A stretch of 8,343 nucleotides of DNA from Pseudomonadota bacterium (GCA_017613855.1 JAGACY010000007.1:1-8343); one strand, 5' to 3'; positions 1 through 6,629 are shown, counted from the stretch's first letter. Program-made: numbers and translations. Notes: generated by a model not told the origin, from the letters alone.

Positions 1-1
1 A

Positions 2-1732
2 AGTTCGCTGGGATGTGATGGTACATGGAAACCCATTTCTCTCTACCAGATGGAGTTTGACGGCAATAGCCATGTCATTCACTTCACGGATGGCAAAGAA
101 AACTGCGATCTCAATGATGCTTTCTTTGATGTTCTCTATGAATCTACCGTCAAAGATCTTACCTTGAACTATAATATAAGAGGCGATGTCTCCTCTGCTT
201 TTGCCAAATATATTTCGCGCTCAAAAGTTTCGAATATTTCTGTCAATGGCATGGTGAGACTGGCAAAAGCCGTTTTGGGTGAATCCTTTGCGACGGTCAA
301 TGGGGTTGCCGGTTATAATGCTACAAAATTCGGTGCTTTGGCTGCCTATGCAAACTATAGTGATTTCGAAAAGATCCTGTTCAGCGGAGCCATTGCCAGC
401 GAGAATTCCGGATCGGTAACACAACTCGCACCGCTTATTGGTGACGCGTCTGTCATCATGGTGAATGGTGCATCCGTAACGCTCGATGAGCTCAATTGCG
501 GGGCATCTGTATGTGCCGGCGGACTGATGCTGTCCGAAAAGTCAAAAGCTCAGGTGGCGGGGCTGACACTTGAGGCAAAACGTATCAATGGTACAAACCT
601 CGTGATCGGTATTTCTGGGCATTTACCCGACATTTATGCTTCACGCGCACATATTGAAAAACTGGAAACCACCGGGGCTGACAAGCGCGTTTCTGCATTG
701 GCGCATACGACCTCTGCCATTGCTCAAAACGAAATCTATGATGTCAGTGTTAAACTGGATGAAGTCACTTCTGCTGGTGATCTGAGTGCGATGATGAATA
801 CGATTCAGGCTGATATTTCGGCCTATCATCTTGAAATCGGCAAAGCCAAATCCGCTAAGACGTTTTATACCATCAATGCTTTTGGCAATGGTACAAAAGC
901 TGTGTCTTTGAAAAACTCGGAATTTGAAGTCAAAGCCTATGAATCCGAAGCTGCGGATTTCGTGGCTCTCATTAATGCCGCCAAAATGGCCAATATCAAC
1001 GATATCAAGGTGACACTCGGCAATATCAAGGCAAAAGATATCTATGCTGCGAATAACAGTGTGACCGCCCAATCGAAGATTGCCAATCTCAGTGTCGAGT
1101 CCGATCAACTCGATGCCGCCAACAATTTGATTGCTTTTGTCAATACACTGACCGACAGCAGTATCGTCGATTCTCAGCTCCGGTTCACTAAAGCAAATGC
1201 TGCGAAAAATGTCATGGTCATCAATAAATCCTCCGGTTCGACGATCGAATATACCGGGGTTGCCTTTGACGAATTGACCGCCGAAACAGCCCACTTTCTT
1301 AACGATTCGGCCAAGGATTCCTGGAGCAATATTGCGATTTATGCCAATCCGAAAGTTAAAACACCGGCGAATGATCTCATTGTGAAGCTCTCCGAGTCTA
1401 CTCTGGATGATATCGTCAGTATGGTTCATCAAAGCAAGCTGGTTGAGGGTTCTGAAAACTATGAAGCCGTAAAGGATCATAATCTCGGTGCACTGACTGC
1501 GGATAATGCTTCCAATGTGTGGTGGTACCAGCGCGCTGACGATGAAACTGCCCAGGCCCATGGCGGTGAAACACTGACTGCATCTGCTTTTGATAAATCG
1601 AAAGTGGATGATGTGATTGCTTCATTGACGAATTGGAAGAAAAAATCTTTTGCCGAGGATAGTGCAAATGTCGATCTTCCCTGGCCGGATAAAAAACCTG
1701 TCCCGCCGGAGAAACCGGAAGGTGGTGAATAA
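2..1732 (+). CDS. Probable secreted or surface protein with GLUG-like beta-helix repeats (5' end missing)
   Basis: The frame is open from base 2 with no stop, and the ATG at 50 has no Shine-Dalgarno sequence, so the gene almost certainly begins upstream; 576 residues are visible. The first visible residues (W-K-P-I, then F-D-G-N-S-H-V-I) match the opening of GLUG-type repeat proteins, which commonly read W-x-P-I ... F-D-G-N-G-H-x-I. Degenerate units of roughly 50 to 60 residues follow. Each has a F/L-x-x-L/F-[I/V] stretch, then short valine/isoleucine strands separated by Asn, Ser or Gly (for example FVALINAAKMANINDIKV and LIAFVNTLTDSSIVDSQL). The C-terminus is proline-rich and charged (PWPDKKPVPPEKPEGGE), like a disordered tail. 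GLUG proteins are usually exported and adhesive or cell-surface; export is inferred because the N-terminus is outside the window. It ends just before a strong terminator block. It could be another right-handed beta-helix family. Confidence 0.75.
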   Translation, partial: SSLGCDGTWKPISLYQMEFDGNSHVIHFTDGKENCDLNDAFFDVLYESTVKDLTLNYNIRGDVSSAFAKYISRSKVSNISVNGMVRLAKAVLGESFATVNGVAGYNATKFGALAAYANYSDFEKILFSGAIASENSGSVTQLAPLIGDASVIMVNGASVTLDELNCGASVCAGGLMLSEKSKAQVAGLTLEAKRINGTNLVIGISGHLPDIYASRAHIEKLETTGADKRVSALAHTTSAIAQNEIYDVSVKLDEVTSAGDLSAMMNTIQADISAYHLEIGKAKSAKTFYTINAFGNGTKAVSLKNSEFEVKAYESEAADFVALINAAKMANINDIKVTLGNIKAKDIYAANNSVTAQSKIANLSVESDQLDAANNLIAFVNTLTDSSIVDSQLRFTKANAAKNVMVINKSSGSTIEYTGVAFDELTAETAHFLNDSAKDSWSNIAIYANPKVKTPANDLIVKLSESTLDDIVSMVHQSKLVEGSENYEAVKDHNLGALTADNASNVWWYQRADDETAQAHGGETLTASAFDKSKVDDVIASLTNWKKKSFAEDSANVDLPWPDKKPVPPEKPEGGE

Positions 1733-1741
1733 TTTCTTTTC

Positions 1742-1777
1742 AGGCGCGCATTCTGCGCGCCTCTGCTCGCTTTTTTT
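1742..1777 (+). terminator. Rho-independent terminator, first after the repeat protein
   Basis: A perfect 9-bp stem (1742-1750 AGGCGCGCA with 1754-1762 TGCGCGCCT) closes a TTC loop 9 bases after the stop codon of the GLUG-like gene. A run of seven T lies at 1771-1777, eight bases past the stem, which is farther than usual. It is probably the first of tandem terminators for this gene. Confidence 0.6.
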
Positions 1778-1798
1778 GCTTTGCAAAAATACGCTCGC
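1765..1798 (+). repeat. Decayed member of the ATA-C-GC hairpin family
   Basis: The inner stem TTTTTGC (1773-1779) / GCAAAAA (1783-1789) with a TTT loop is perfect. Moving outward there is a T-T mismatch, a T-A pair, an unpaired C (1792) and then GC pairs. The outer arms are both GCTCGC, so the middle TC/TC positions do not pair. The plan (GC, T-rich strand, triloop, ATA, bulged C, GC) matches the hairpins at 1800-1829, 1859-1888, 1894-1929, 7762-7787 and 7792-7827. I read it as a mutated sixth copy. Confidence 0.4.
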
Positions 1799-1799
1799 C

Positions 1800-1836
1800 A
1801 AATGCCGCTATCTGCGATACGCGGCATTTTTTTTTT
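1800..1836 (+). terminator. Strong Rho-independent terminator (ATA-C-GC hairpin type)
   Basis: The outer stem AATGCCGC (1801-1808) pairs with GCGGCATT (1821-1828), extended by A1800-T1829. The inner stem TATC (1809-1812) pairs with GATA (1816-1819) around a TGC loop, leaving C1820 unpaired. Ten consecutive T (1827-1836) follow. This is the main + strand terminator after the GLUG-like gene. Confidence 0.85.
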
Positions 1837-1849
1837 GAAGTGCTTTCCC

Positions 1850-1888
1850 AAAAAAGTATCGTCGCGTATTGCGCAGCAATAGCGACGA
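1850..1888 (-). terminator. Second Rho-independent terminator of the TPR operon (ATA-C-GC hairpin type)
   Basis: Read on the minus strand, the hairpin is TCGTCGC, TATTGC, loop TGC, GCAATA, unpaired C, GCGACGA: a 13-bp stem with one bulge. TAC and six T (plus-strand A at 1850-1855) follow. It lies directly behind the first minus-strand terminator at 1888-1929 and would catch read-through. Confidence 0.75.
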
Positions 1889-1929
1889 AAAAAGCCGTGC
1901 GTATCGCCCCGCAGGGGAGATAGCACGGC
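1888..1929 (-). terminator. First Rho-independent terminator of the TPR operon (ATA-C-GC hairpin type)
   Basis: On the minus strand the order is GCCGTGC, TATC, a T facing C mismatch, CCCC, loop TGC, GGGG, the mismatched C, GATA, an unpaired C, then GCACGGC, followed by six T (plus-strand A at 1888-1893). There are 15 paired positions. It begins 24 bases after the stop codon of the TPR gene and shares the family plan of the neighbouring hairpins. Confidence 0.85.
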
Positions 1930-1953
1930 AACAAAAAACATATTTCAATAATG

Positions 1954-2394
1954 TTATTTGTGGGCCTGGGCGCTTTCGAGAAGCAAATCAAGTCCATCGG
2001 CAAACTGGCCGGATTTGCAATAACACGTGGAAAGCATGAGTCTCAAATTGGCGTTAACGGGATCGATCTTGCGGGCCGCCTTGAGGTAATAGACGGCAGC
2101 ACGGTAATCCTGGCGGATGAGGCAGATATTTCCGAGCAATGACAAGACTTCGACGAGTTGATCGTCTCGGAGAGGGACTTGTTTGCGGCCTTCTTCGAGG
2201 AGTTTGATAGCATCGACGTACTTATGCTGATGGGCCAGTGCAAGTGCCATGTGGGTGCGCGCCGGCAGGAAATTCGGGTTGATTTGCAAGGCATCCTTAA
2301 AGTTGGTACAGGCTTCGGGATAGGATGCCTGACCGAGAAAATAGACGCCTCTTTCGAAGAAACGTCGAACGCGAATAATATCGGAAGCTGGCAT
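1954..2394 (-). CDS. Small tetratricopeptide-repeat (TPR) protein
   Basis: A 146-residue protein made almost entirely of TPR helices, so a protein-binding scaffold is the likely role; no catalytic motif is seen. Repeats lie at about residues 9-42 (ending A-L-Q-I-N-P-N), 43-76, 80-113 (A-R-K-I-D-P-V-N) and a final partial one at 114-146. The D/N-P endings and the G/A positions are typical of TPRs. There is no signal peptide or membrane segment, so it is probably cytoplasmic. The ATG follows an AGGAG ribosome site about 9 bases upstream. It starts 12 bases after the stop of the acidic-tail protein gene and is clearly co-transcribed with it. Tandem terminators follow. The partner is unknown; the upstream protein is the obvious candidate. 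Confidence 0.9.
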   Translation of the reverse strand: MPASDIIRVRRFFERGVYFLGQASYPEACTNFKDALQINPNFLPARTHMALALAHQHKYVDAIKLLEEGRKQVPLRDDQLVEVLSLLGNICLIRQDYRAAVYYLKAARKIDPVNANLRLMLSTCYCKSGQFADGLDLLLESAQAHK

Positions 2395-2406
2395 AGTTTG
2401 CTCCTC

Positions 2407-3165
2407 TTAATCGAGATCGAGGCTTGCGAAGCGGTTGGAGGGATCGATCTGTTTGTCGCCTGCGGCCAAAGGAGGCGGTGTGGCTGGGGCTGCAGGCTGC
2501 GGCGCTTCTTCGCGGGATGCTGCGGTTTTGGCAAAATCTGTCGACGTATTGTCACTCTTGACTTCGGGATCGTCGCCGGGGGCAACGTCGGCAATCGGAG
2601 GCGGCGCATCCAGATCGTCCTCATCATCATCGAAACGGGTAGGCGGTTCGTAAAGGGCAAAACCACGATCACCCGGTTTGTCATCGGCAAAAAGATCAGC
2701 CATCGTGGGGGTTTCCACTTTTGAGACAACTTTGGGAGCCGTGCGGGGAGCACTTCTCCAGGGACGGCTGTCGAGTGCATCCATGCGTTCGGCTGGGCTC
2801 ATGTCTTCTTCATTGACTTCTTCGGCGGGTTCGTCTTCTTCTGAAGCGGCTTTGGCAAGTGTCGGGGTTGGGCCATTGAGGTCAAACTCAGCTTCACCAA
2901 TGTTGACATAGACCGTGTATGGTGTGACGCGGAATTTTCCCAACTCTTCCATCTCCATGCTGTTCTGAAGCTGCGTAAGAAGCTGAGGGAAGGTATATCC
3001 CGAAAGGTCTTTCATCGACTCGGGTTTGCTGACCGCTGTGTCGAGTTTTACCGGCTCATTCAGCACATAGATGCGCAGAAGATGCTCGATTAAATCGACG
3101 AGTTCTTCTTTGGTATAACGCTCTAATGCTGCCTTGATTTCCTGATGTTGAGCTGTCGAAGCCAT
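2407..3165 (-). CDS. Protein of unknown function with folded N-terminus and long acidic disordered tail
   Basis: 252 residues; I do not recognise the family. Residues 1 to about 95 look folded. There is an amphipathic helical part (KEELVDLIEHLLRIYVLN) and then a short alpha/beta-like stretch (KFRVTPYTVYVNIGEAEFDL). From about residue 105 the sequence is low in complexity, rich in Glu, Asp, Pro and Ala (EEDEPAEEVNEED, FDDDEDDLDAPPP, PQPAAPATPPPLAAG), and likely disordered. It ends in a short less-biased piece (NRFASLDLD) that could be a docking peptide. No signal peptide is seen, so it is probably cytoplasmic. The ATG at 3165 has an AAAGG-like site about 10 bases upstream. The TPR gene follows after 12 bases with its own AGGAG, so the two proteins may act together; this is inference. 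Long overlapping frames on both strands here come from its biased composition. Confidence 0.85.
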   Translation of the reverse strand: MASTAQHQEIKAALERYTKEELVDLIEHLLRIYVLNEPVKLDTAVSKPESMKDLSGYTFPQLLTQLQNSMEMEELGKFRVTPYTVYVNIGEAEFDLNGPTPTLAKAASEEDEPAEEVNEEDMSPAERMDALDSRPWRSAPRTAPKVVSKVETPTMADLFADDKPGDRGFALYEPPTRFDDDEDDLDAPPPIADVAPGDDPEVKSDNTSTDFAKTAASREEAPQPAAPATPPPLAAGDKQIDPSNRFASLDLD

Positions 3166-3209
3166 GAATTTGTTACCTTTATATGAATGGGTTGTTTAAC
3201 CTGTGGAAT

Positions 3210-3234
3210 TTAGCAGTTAGCAGTTAGCAGTTAG
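3210..3234. repeat. Heptad tandem repeat, TTAGCAG type
   Basis: Three perfect TTAGCAG units plus a partial fourth lie 45 bases upstream of the start codon of the acidic-tail protein gene (minus strand). A decayed copy, GTTAGCA then GTTGGCA, sits at 6604-6617 in the same position relative to the conserved CTCAAG core, so this array is one part of a larger composite intergenic repeat. Confidence 0.85.
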
Positions 3235-3240
3235 GGAATT

Positions 3241-3410
3241 CTCAAGGTTATTCCTAAAGAATGATAGTTAGTTTAGCTTTAGAGTCGCCCCTTAGTTTTG
3301 CCTCCCAATTACGCATTACGAATTACGAATTACGAATTTAAAATTCTCTCACCTTTAGCTTCAGACTTCCCCTTTAGTTTTGCATCCCAATTACACATTA
3401 CTCATTAAAA
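3241..3410. repeat. Composite intergenic repeat, copy A (core plus two heptad modules)
   Basis: The segment 3241-3320 matches 6630-6710 at roughly 80% by eye, including the shared blocks TTATTCCTAAAGAATG and TTTAGCTTTAGAGTCG. It holds two modules (about 3272-3339 and 3354-3410). Each has TTTAGCTT(T/C)AGA, then TAGTTTTGC, then (T/C)CCCAATT and a run of 7-bp units: ATTACGC then ATTACGA three times in the first; ATTACAC and ATTACTC in the second. The last unit reads CATTAAAA and contains the stop codon (3405-3407) of the pentapeptide-repeat gene. The whole stretch lies between two minus-strand genes, and I see no GC-rich terminator in it. Confidence 0.8.
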
Positions 3411-4097
3411 TAAAGCCCCGTCACGGTCATCGGGATGGATATCGCAGCCGATGAGAACGGCACCGCGAAAATCCGCCATCGTCAGATTCGACCCCCGAAG
3501 ATCGACGCGAATGAGAATGGCATTTGCGAAGTTTGAGGCAAATAAATTCGCATTCTTAAGACTTGTATCAATGATCATTGCACGCTGGAAATTCGAACGC
3601 GAAAGCTCAGGATTTCCATTATTTGAACATGTAAACTGGCATTGTGCAACAAAGGCATTCTCAAAATTGGCGCCATACATATTCACATCCTGAAATTGGG
3701 ATTTCACGACTTTGGCGCTTGAGAATGATATATTTTGAAGTTCAGAGGTATAAAATGCCGAATTCTGTACAAGTGCCTGATCAAATTCACACTTGCGAGC
3801 CTGGCAGTTCTGCATATTGAGTTCGTCAATTTCACTGAAATGAAATCGGGAATCACATAAATCACTCGCTGTCCACTGAACTGCTTTGGCACCAAAACAT
3901 TCGAAAGAAAGCCCGCGCGTTGTGACACTATGGACGAGGACATTGTTAAAATGCCGATCATCAAAACAGGTTTTTTGAATGACAACTTTCCGGATGGCGT
4001 AGCCATCGAGCGTACCGCTTCGAATGGCGTCCTTGAGATCCATCTCGGAGGAGATGATGTTCTGAAAATCGCTCAGTGCTTTGGTTTCTGGAGGCAT
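3405..4097 (-). CDS. Pentapeptide-repeat protein
   Basis: 230 residues from the ATG at 4097. The pentapeptide pattern A(D/N)LXX or A(N)FXX is clearest in the last 60 residues (SNFQRAMIID, then NANLFASNFANAILIRV, then GSNLTMADFRGAVLIG). It is degenerate earlier, for example GANFENAFV. Such proteins form a right-handed four-sided helix; functions vary and cannot be assigned here. A short insertion (CSNNGNPELS) breaks the helix before the last block. The protein is rich in Cys. No signal peptide or membrane helix is seen. The frame is open up to a TTG at 4223, but that extension is translated heptad repeat (IINYQFRITN) and spans the candidate promoter. I therefore start at the first ATG, although no clear Shine-Dalgarno sequence precedes it. 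The stop codon lies inside repeat element A. Confidence 0.8.
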   Translation of the reverse strand: MPPETKALSDFQNIISSEMDLKDAIRSGTLDGYAIRKVVIQKTCFDDRHFNNVLVHSVTTRGLSFECFGAKAVQWTASDLCDSRFHFSEIDELNMQNCQARKCEFDQALVQNSAFYTSELQNISFSSAKVVKSQFQDVNMYGANFENAFVAQCQFTCSNNGNPELSRSNFQRAMIIDTSLKNANLFASNFANAILIRVDLRGSNLTMADFRGAVLIGCDIHPDDRDGALF

Positions 4098-4155
4098 TGC
4101 TTTGACGGGTTTTGAGTGGTAAATCGAAGAAATGCGATAAATCGCCAACGCGGCG

Positions 4156-4183
4156 ATATTATCACAAATCGAGATTGCTTCAA
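4156..4183 (-). promoter_or_regulatory. Candidate promoter for the pentapeptide-repeat gene
   Basis: On the minus strand TTGAAG (4183-4178) is followed by a 16-base spacer and TAATAT (4161-4156); an overlapping GATAAT at 4163-4158 is an alternative -10. It lies 59 bases upstream of the ATG at 4097 and inside the TTG-initiated extension, which argues for the shorter protein. Found by eye only. Confidence 0.35.
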
Positions 4184-4190
4184 TACAATT

Positions 4191-4241
4191 GGTAATGCGG
4201 AATTGATAATTGATAATGGACAATGAATAATGGATAATGAG
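4191..4241. repeat. Heptad array, left arm of element C (inverted orientation)
   Basis: Successive 7-bp units: GGTAATG, CGGAATT, GATAATT, GATAATG, GACAATG, AATAATG, GATAATG. Read on the minus strand these are the same (ATTATTC / ATTATCC / ATTATCA) units found at 4353-4393, so the two arrays are inverted relative to each other. They flank about 110 bases (4242-4352) in which I see no gene. The array lies 8 bases from the -35 candidate of the pentapeptide-repeat gene. Confidence 0.7.
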
Positions 4242-4330
4242 CCATACGCCCAGGAGAGGCGCTACATTCGTAGTTCATAACCGTGGGTAAGTGCAGCGTA
4301 ATCCACTCCACTCTTGTACAACAGAGTCTT

Positions 4331-4358
4331 TTGGCTTTCATCTTTAGATCTGCATATT
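4331..4358 (+). promoter_or_regulatory. Weak candidate promoter for the carboxylase-like operon
   Basis: TTGGCT (4331-4336), a 16-base spacer and CATATT (4353-4358) are the best match I find upstream of the ATG at 4398. A transcript starting near 4365 would have a leader of about 33 bases made wholly of heptad repeat. Each box matches consensus at only four of six positions. Confidence 0.2.
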
Positions 4359-4393
4359 CATTATTCATTTTTCATTATCCATTATTCATTAAA
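4353..4393. repeat. Heptad array, right arm of element C, adjoining a start codon
   Basis: Units CATATTC, ATTATTC, ATTTTTC, ATTATCC and ATTATTC end in ATTAAAAAAC directly before the ATG at 4398. The array takes the place where a Shine-Dalgarno sequence would sit, and none is present. Its end, CATTAAA, is the same as the ends of elements A and B. Confidence 0.75.
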
Positions 4394-4397
4394 AAAC

Positions 4398-5687
4398 ATG
4401 TACCGCAAAATCCTCATTGCCAATCGTGCCGACTGTGCACTTCGATTGATTCGGGCCTGCCATGACATGGGCATTCAGACCGTTTGTATTGCTGCACGGG
4501 ATGACTGCCTTAAAGCCGTGCAAGCACAAGCGGATGAAATCGTTTTTACGGGAATGAGCCGCGATGCCTATACCAACGAGGATGATATCCTCGAGGCAGC
4601 AAGACAAACCGGATGTGAAGCTATCCTGCCGGGTTGGGGATTTCTGTCCGAAAGCTTTGCCTTTGCCCGGCGTTGCCGCCTTATGGGCATACATTTTATA
4701 GGCCCAACAAGCGAGCAATTACAGTGCTTTGGTGATAAATGGACGACGATCGAAAAACTGGCGGATGTCACGGGATATTCCCATGCGGCCATCAGGTGCG
4801 ACGATTCGATCGGGATGGCTGCGCTTGAACGGGCCCCCTTTACCCCCTGCATGCTCAAGTGGCGATTTGGGGGTGGTGGCAAATGCATCGAATTATGCAA
4901 TCATCGATTGGATTTACACAACGCCATCGAAAGAATTGAAAAAACGCAATTCCTGAGCAGTTATTATATGGAACCGGCAATCGCCGGCGCATCCCATGTC
5001 GAATTTCAGTGTTTTGGCGATGGCTGCGGGAATGTTGAAATCCTTGGCTTTCGCGATTGTACGCCTCAGGTGCGCAACCAAAAATGGCTCGAAATCTCGA
5101 TAGATCCCAATGATTATCCCGATTTGCAAAGGATTGCCCAAAAACTCACCCGAAGACTCGGGGAAATGCGTTATTTGGGGTGGGGAACTGTCGAATTTTT
5201 GGTCGAACCGAATGGCCGTGCCCATTTGCTGGAACTGAACCCGAGGCTGCAGGTCGAGCATGGCGTGACCGAAATGTCGCGCGGCATCGATATGTTACGC
5301 AATGCCATTGCGTTGTCGTGCAGCCGAAAACACTCCGAATGGGATTGGCATCCCTGGCGTGAAGCGGTTGAATTCAGGCTTTATGCAAACAATACCGGTT
5401 TGATTGAAAACATGGGGTTTGAGGGGTATGAATGGCCATTGTTCCCCGTTCCGGATCATTGTGAATGCCGCGTGGAATCCGCATATCGAACGGGGGATGT
5501 CTTAAATGGCATTTACGATGGCATGACTGCACGATTCATTTTATCTACTGATAAGGGGATGGCTTGTGGTAAACTCAAAGAATGGCTCAGAACCTTTAAA
5601 CTGGAGGGTATTGAGCATAATCTGAGTGATCTGTATGACTTTGACGCCGGGAATTTCCCGACAAAATATGGAAAATCCAATGTCTGA
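4398..5687 (+). CDS. Divergent biotin-carboxylase-type ATP-grasp protein
   Basis: 429 residues against about 449 for E. coli AccC, with the full biotin carboxylase layout. The N-terminal domain (KILIANR at 4-10; PGWGFLSE at 78-85) leads to the ATP-grasp core: K114, K154, Gly-rich loop 158-161, H200 in SHVEFQ, E266, E279, then N281, R283, Q285, V286, E287. R327 and D374 match AccC R338 and D382. By my alignment the catalytic residues of AccC (E276, E288, N290, R292, Q294, V295, E296, R338) are kept. Changes: AccC H236 is N227, K202 is P193, HPVTE is HGVTE, and YDSMIGKL is YDGMTARF. It is unusually Cys-rich (18). No biotin carrier or carboxyltransferase gene is nearby, so it may serve an unlinked acyl-CoA carboxylase or use a different substrate. 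I reject the longer TTG start at 4314 because it translates heptad repeat. It overlaps the patatin gene by 8 bases. Confidence 0.85.
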   Translation: MYRKILIANRADCALRLIRACHDMGIQTVCIAARDDCLKAVQAQADEIVFTGMSRDAYTNEDDILEAARQTGCEAILPGWGFLSESFAFARRCRLMGIHFIGPTSEQLQCFGDKWTTIEKLADVTGYSHAAIRCDDSIGMAALERAPFTPCMLKWRFGGGGKCIELCNHRLDLHNAIERIEKTQFLSSYYMEPAIAGASHVEFQCFGDGCGNVEILGFRDCTPQVRNQKWLEISIDPNDYPDLQRIAQKLTRRLGEMRYLGWGTVEFLVEPNGRAHLLELNPRLQVEHGVTEMSRGIDMLRNAIALSCSRKHSEWDWHPWREAVEFRLYANNTGLIENMGFEGYEWPLFPVPDHCECRVESAYRTGDVLNGIYDGMTARFILSTDKGMACGKLKEWLRTFKLEGIEHNLSDLYDFDAGNFPTKYGKSNV

Positions 5688-6573
5688 AAATCGAGATAGT
5701 CAGGGAAAAGAGAGCAATTTGACCGGTCTTGTTGTGGAGGGGGGCGGTCTTCGTGGCATTTATGCGGCGGGTGTGCTCGATGTGATGATCGAGCGTGGTC
5801 TGACTTACGATGGCATTGTGGGGGTATCTGCAGGTGCTGTCCATGCAACGTCATTTATGGCAAATCAACCGGGACGCGGAGTTCGTTTTTACCTGACCTT
5901 TAGTAAGGATCCGCATTTTATGGGGCTGCGTTCCTGGCTTTCGACTGGGAATTTCATCAACGAGAAATTCTGCTACGAGGATTTGCCGTCGCGTCTTGCG
6001 CCGCTCGATTATGACAGTTACGAAGCTTCGGCTCAGAAGACATCATTTTATATTACGTGCAGTGATGTTGAATCAGGAAAACCTTATTATCATTTGTCGA
6101 AGTCATTGCGCGGCAAGGAAATGGATGCACTGCGGGCTTCTGCCTCTTTGCCGGTCATTTCGAAGATGGTCGAATTTGAGGGCCATAAGCTGCTGGATGG
6201 CGGTGCATTGGACAGCATTCCTGTAGAATTCCTGCGCCAACAGGGGTATCGGCGCACAGTGGTCGTGCTGACGCAAATGGCGGGGTATGTCAAGAAACCC
6301 GAAAAAATGACGCTGGTTAAGCTGATGTACAAGCGTTATCCCGAATTTGTGCATGCCATGGAGACGCGCCATGAGCGCTACAATGCGACGCTCAGGCAAG
6401 TAGAGGAACTCGAAAAAACGGGTGAAATCTTTGTATTCAGGCCGTCGCGCAAAGTGAATATCAAGCGCCTCGAGCGCAATGCCGCGACCATTTTGGAAAT
6501 GTATGAACTTGGCAGGCATGATGCCAACGAACGGTTGGCAGATCTGAAGGCATTTCTGAACCCGGAGGGTTAA
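5680..6573 (+). CDS. Patatin-like phospholipase (serine acyl hydrolase)
   Basis: 297 residues from the ATG at 5680, with all patatin signatures: oxyanion hole GGGLRG at residues 21-26, nucleophile elbow GVSAG at 48-52 (Ser50), and the Asp of the Ser-Asp dyad in DGG at 173-175. The spacing, the ASASLP motif before DGG and the length resemble the bacterial YjjU-type patatin family. The likely reaction is release of fatty acids from phospholipid or other acyl esters. No signal peptide is seen, so it is cytoplasmic or membrane-associated. The ATG overlaps the stop of the carboxylase-like gene (ATGTCTGA), which suggests translational coupling. An alternative ATG at 5668 and a GTG at 5626 lie inside the upstream gene; GGAAA before 5680 favours the choice made. 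The stop codon TAA is also the first bases of repeat element B. Confidence 0.92.
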   Translation: MSENRDSQGKESNLTGLVVEGGGLRGIYAAGVLDVMIERGLTYDGIVGVSAGAVHATSFMANQPGRGVRFYLTFSKDPHFMGLRSWLSTGNFINEKFCYEDLPSRLAPLDYDSYEASAQKTSFYITCSDVESGKPYYHLSKSLRGKEMDALRASASLPVISKMVEFEGHKLLDGGALDSIPVEFLRQQGYRRTVVVLTQMAGYVKKPEKMTLVKLMYKRYPEFVHAMETRHERYNATLRQVEELEKTGEIFVFRPSRKVNIKRLERNAATILEMYELGRHDANERLADLKAFLNPEG

Positions 6574-6620
6574 TGCGTAATTCGCAATTTGAAATGCGCA
6601 ATTAGTTAGCAGTTGGCAAT
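6571..6620. repeat. Composite intergenic repeat B, left inverted heptad arm
   Basis: Starting with the stop codon of the patatin gene the sequence runs TAATGCG, TAATTCG, CAATTTG, AAATGCG, CAATTAG, then TTAGCAG-like units. Read on the minus strand these are the ATTGCGC / ATTGCGA / ATTACGC units of the right arm. The 11-mer TAATTCGCAAT is exactly complementary to ATTGCGAATTA near 6719-6729, so this region could fold back on itself. Confidence 0.7.
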
Positions 6621-6629
6621 GGAGGCTTT

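Noticed and set aside
50..52. ATG at 50 as the start of the first gene
   Set aside because: The frame is open to the window edge, no Shine-Dalgarno sequence precedes it, and the residues just upstream (W-K-P-I) continue a recognisable repeat opening.
641..1561. 306-codon open frame on the minus strand
   Set aside because: It lies fully antisense to the GLUG-like gene, has no ribosome site or family resemblance, and is Cys/Ile/His-odd in composition; it is a shadow of the + strand codon use.
2043..2780. 245-codon minus-strand frame and a 188-codon + strand frame (2158-2724) over the acidic-tail and TPR genes
   Set aside because: Both overlap two well supported genes with good ribosome sites. 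Their sequences are biased by the Pro/Ala/Glu-coding DNA beneath them.
4098..4223. TTG start giving 42 extra residues on the pentapeptide-repeat protein
   Set aside because: It also begins with translated heptad repeat and covers the best promoter candidate; the first ATG is at 4097.
4310..4327. Hairpin ACTCT/AGAGT as a terminator or operator
   Set aside because: Only 5 bp with an 8-base loop and no proper T-run; expected by chance.
4314..4397. TTG start giving 28 extra residues on the carboxylase-like protein
   Set aside because: The extension is translated heptad repeat (IHYSFFIIHYSL), while the ATG at 4398 starts exactly at the conserved KILIANR region.
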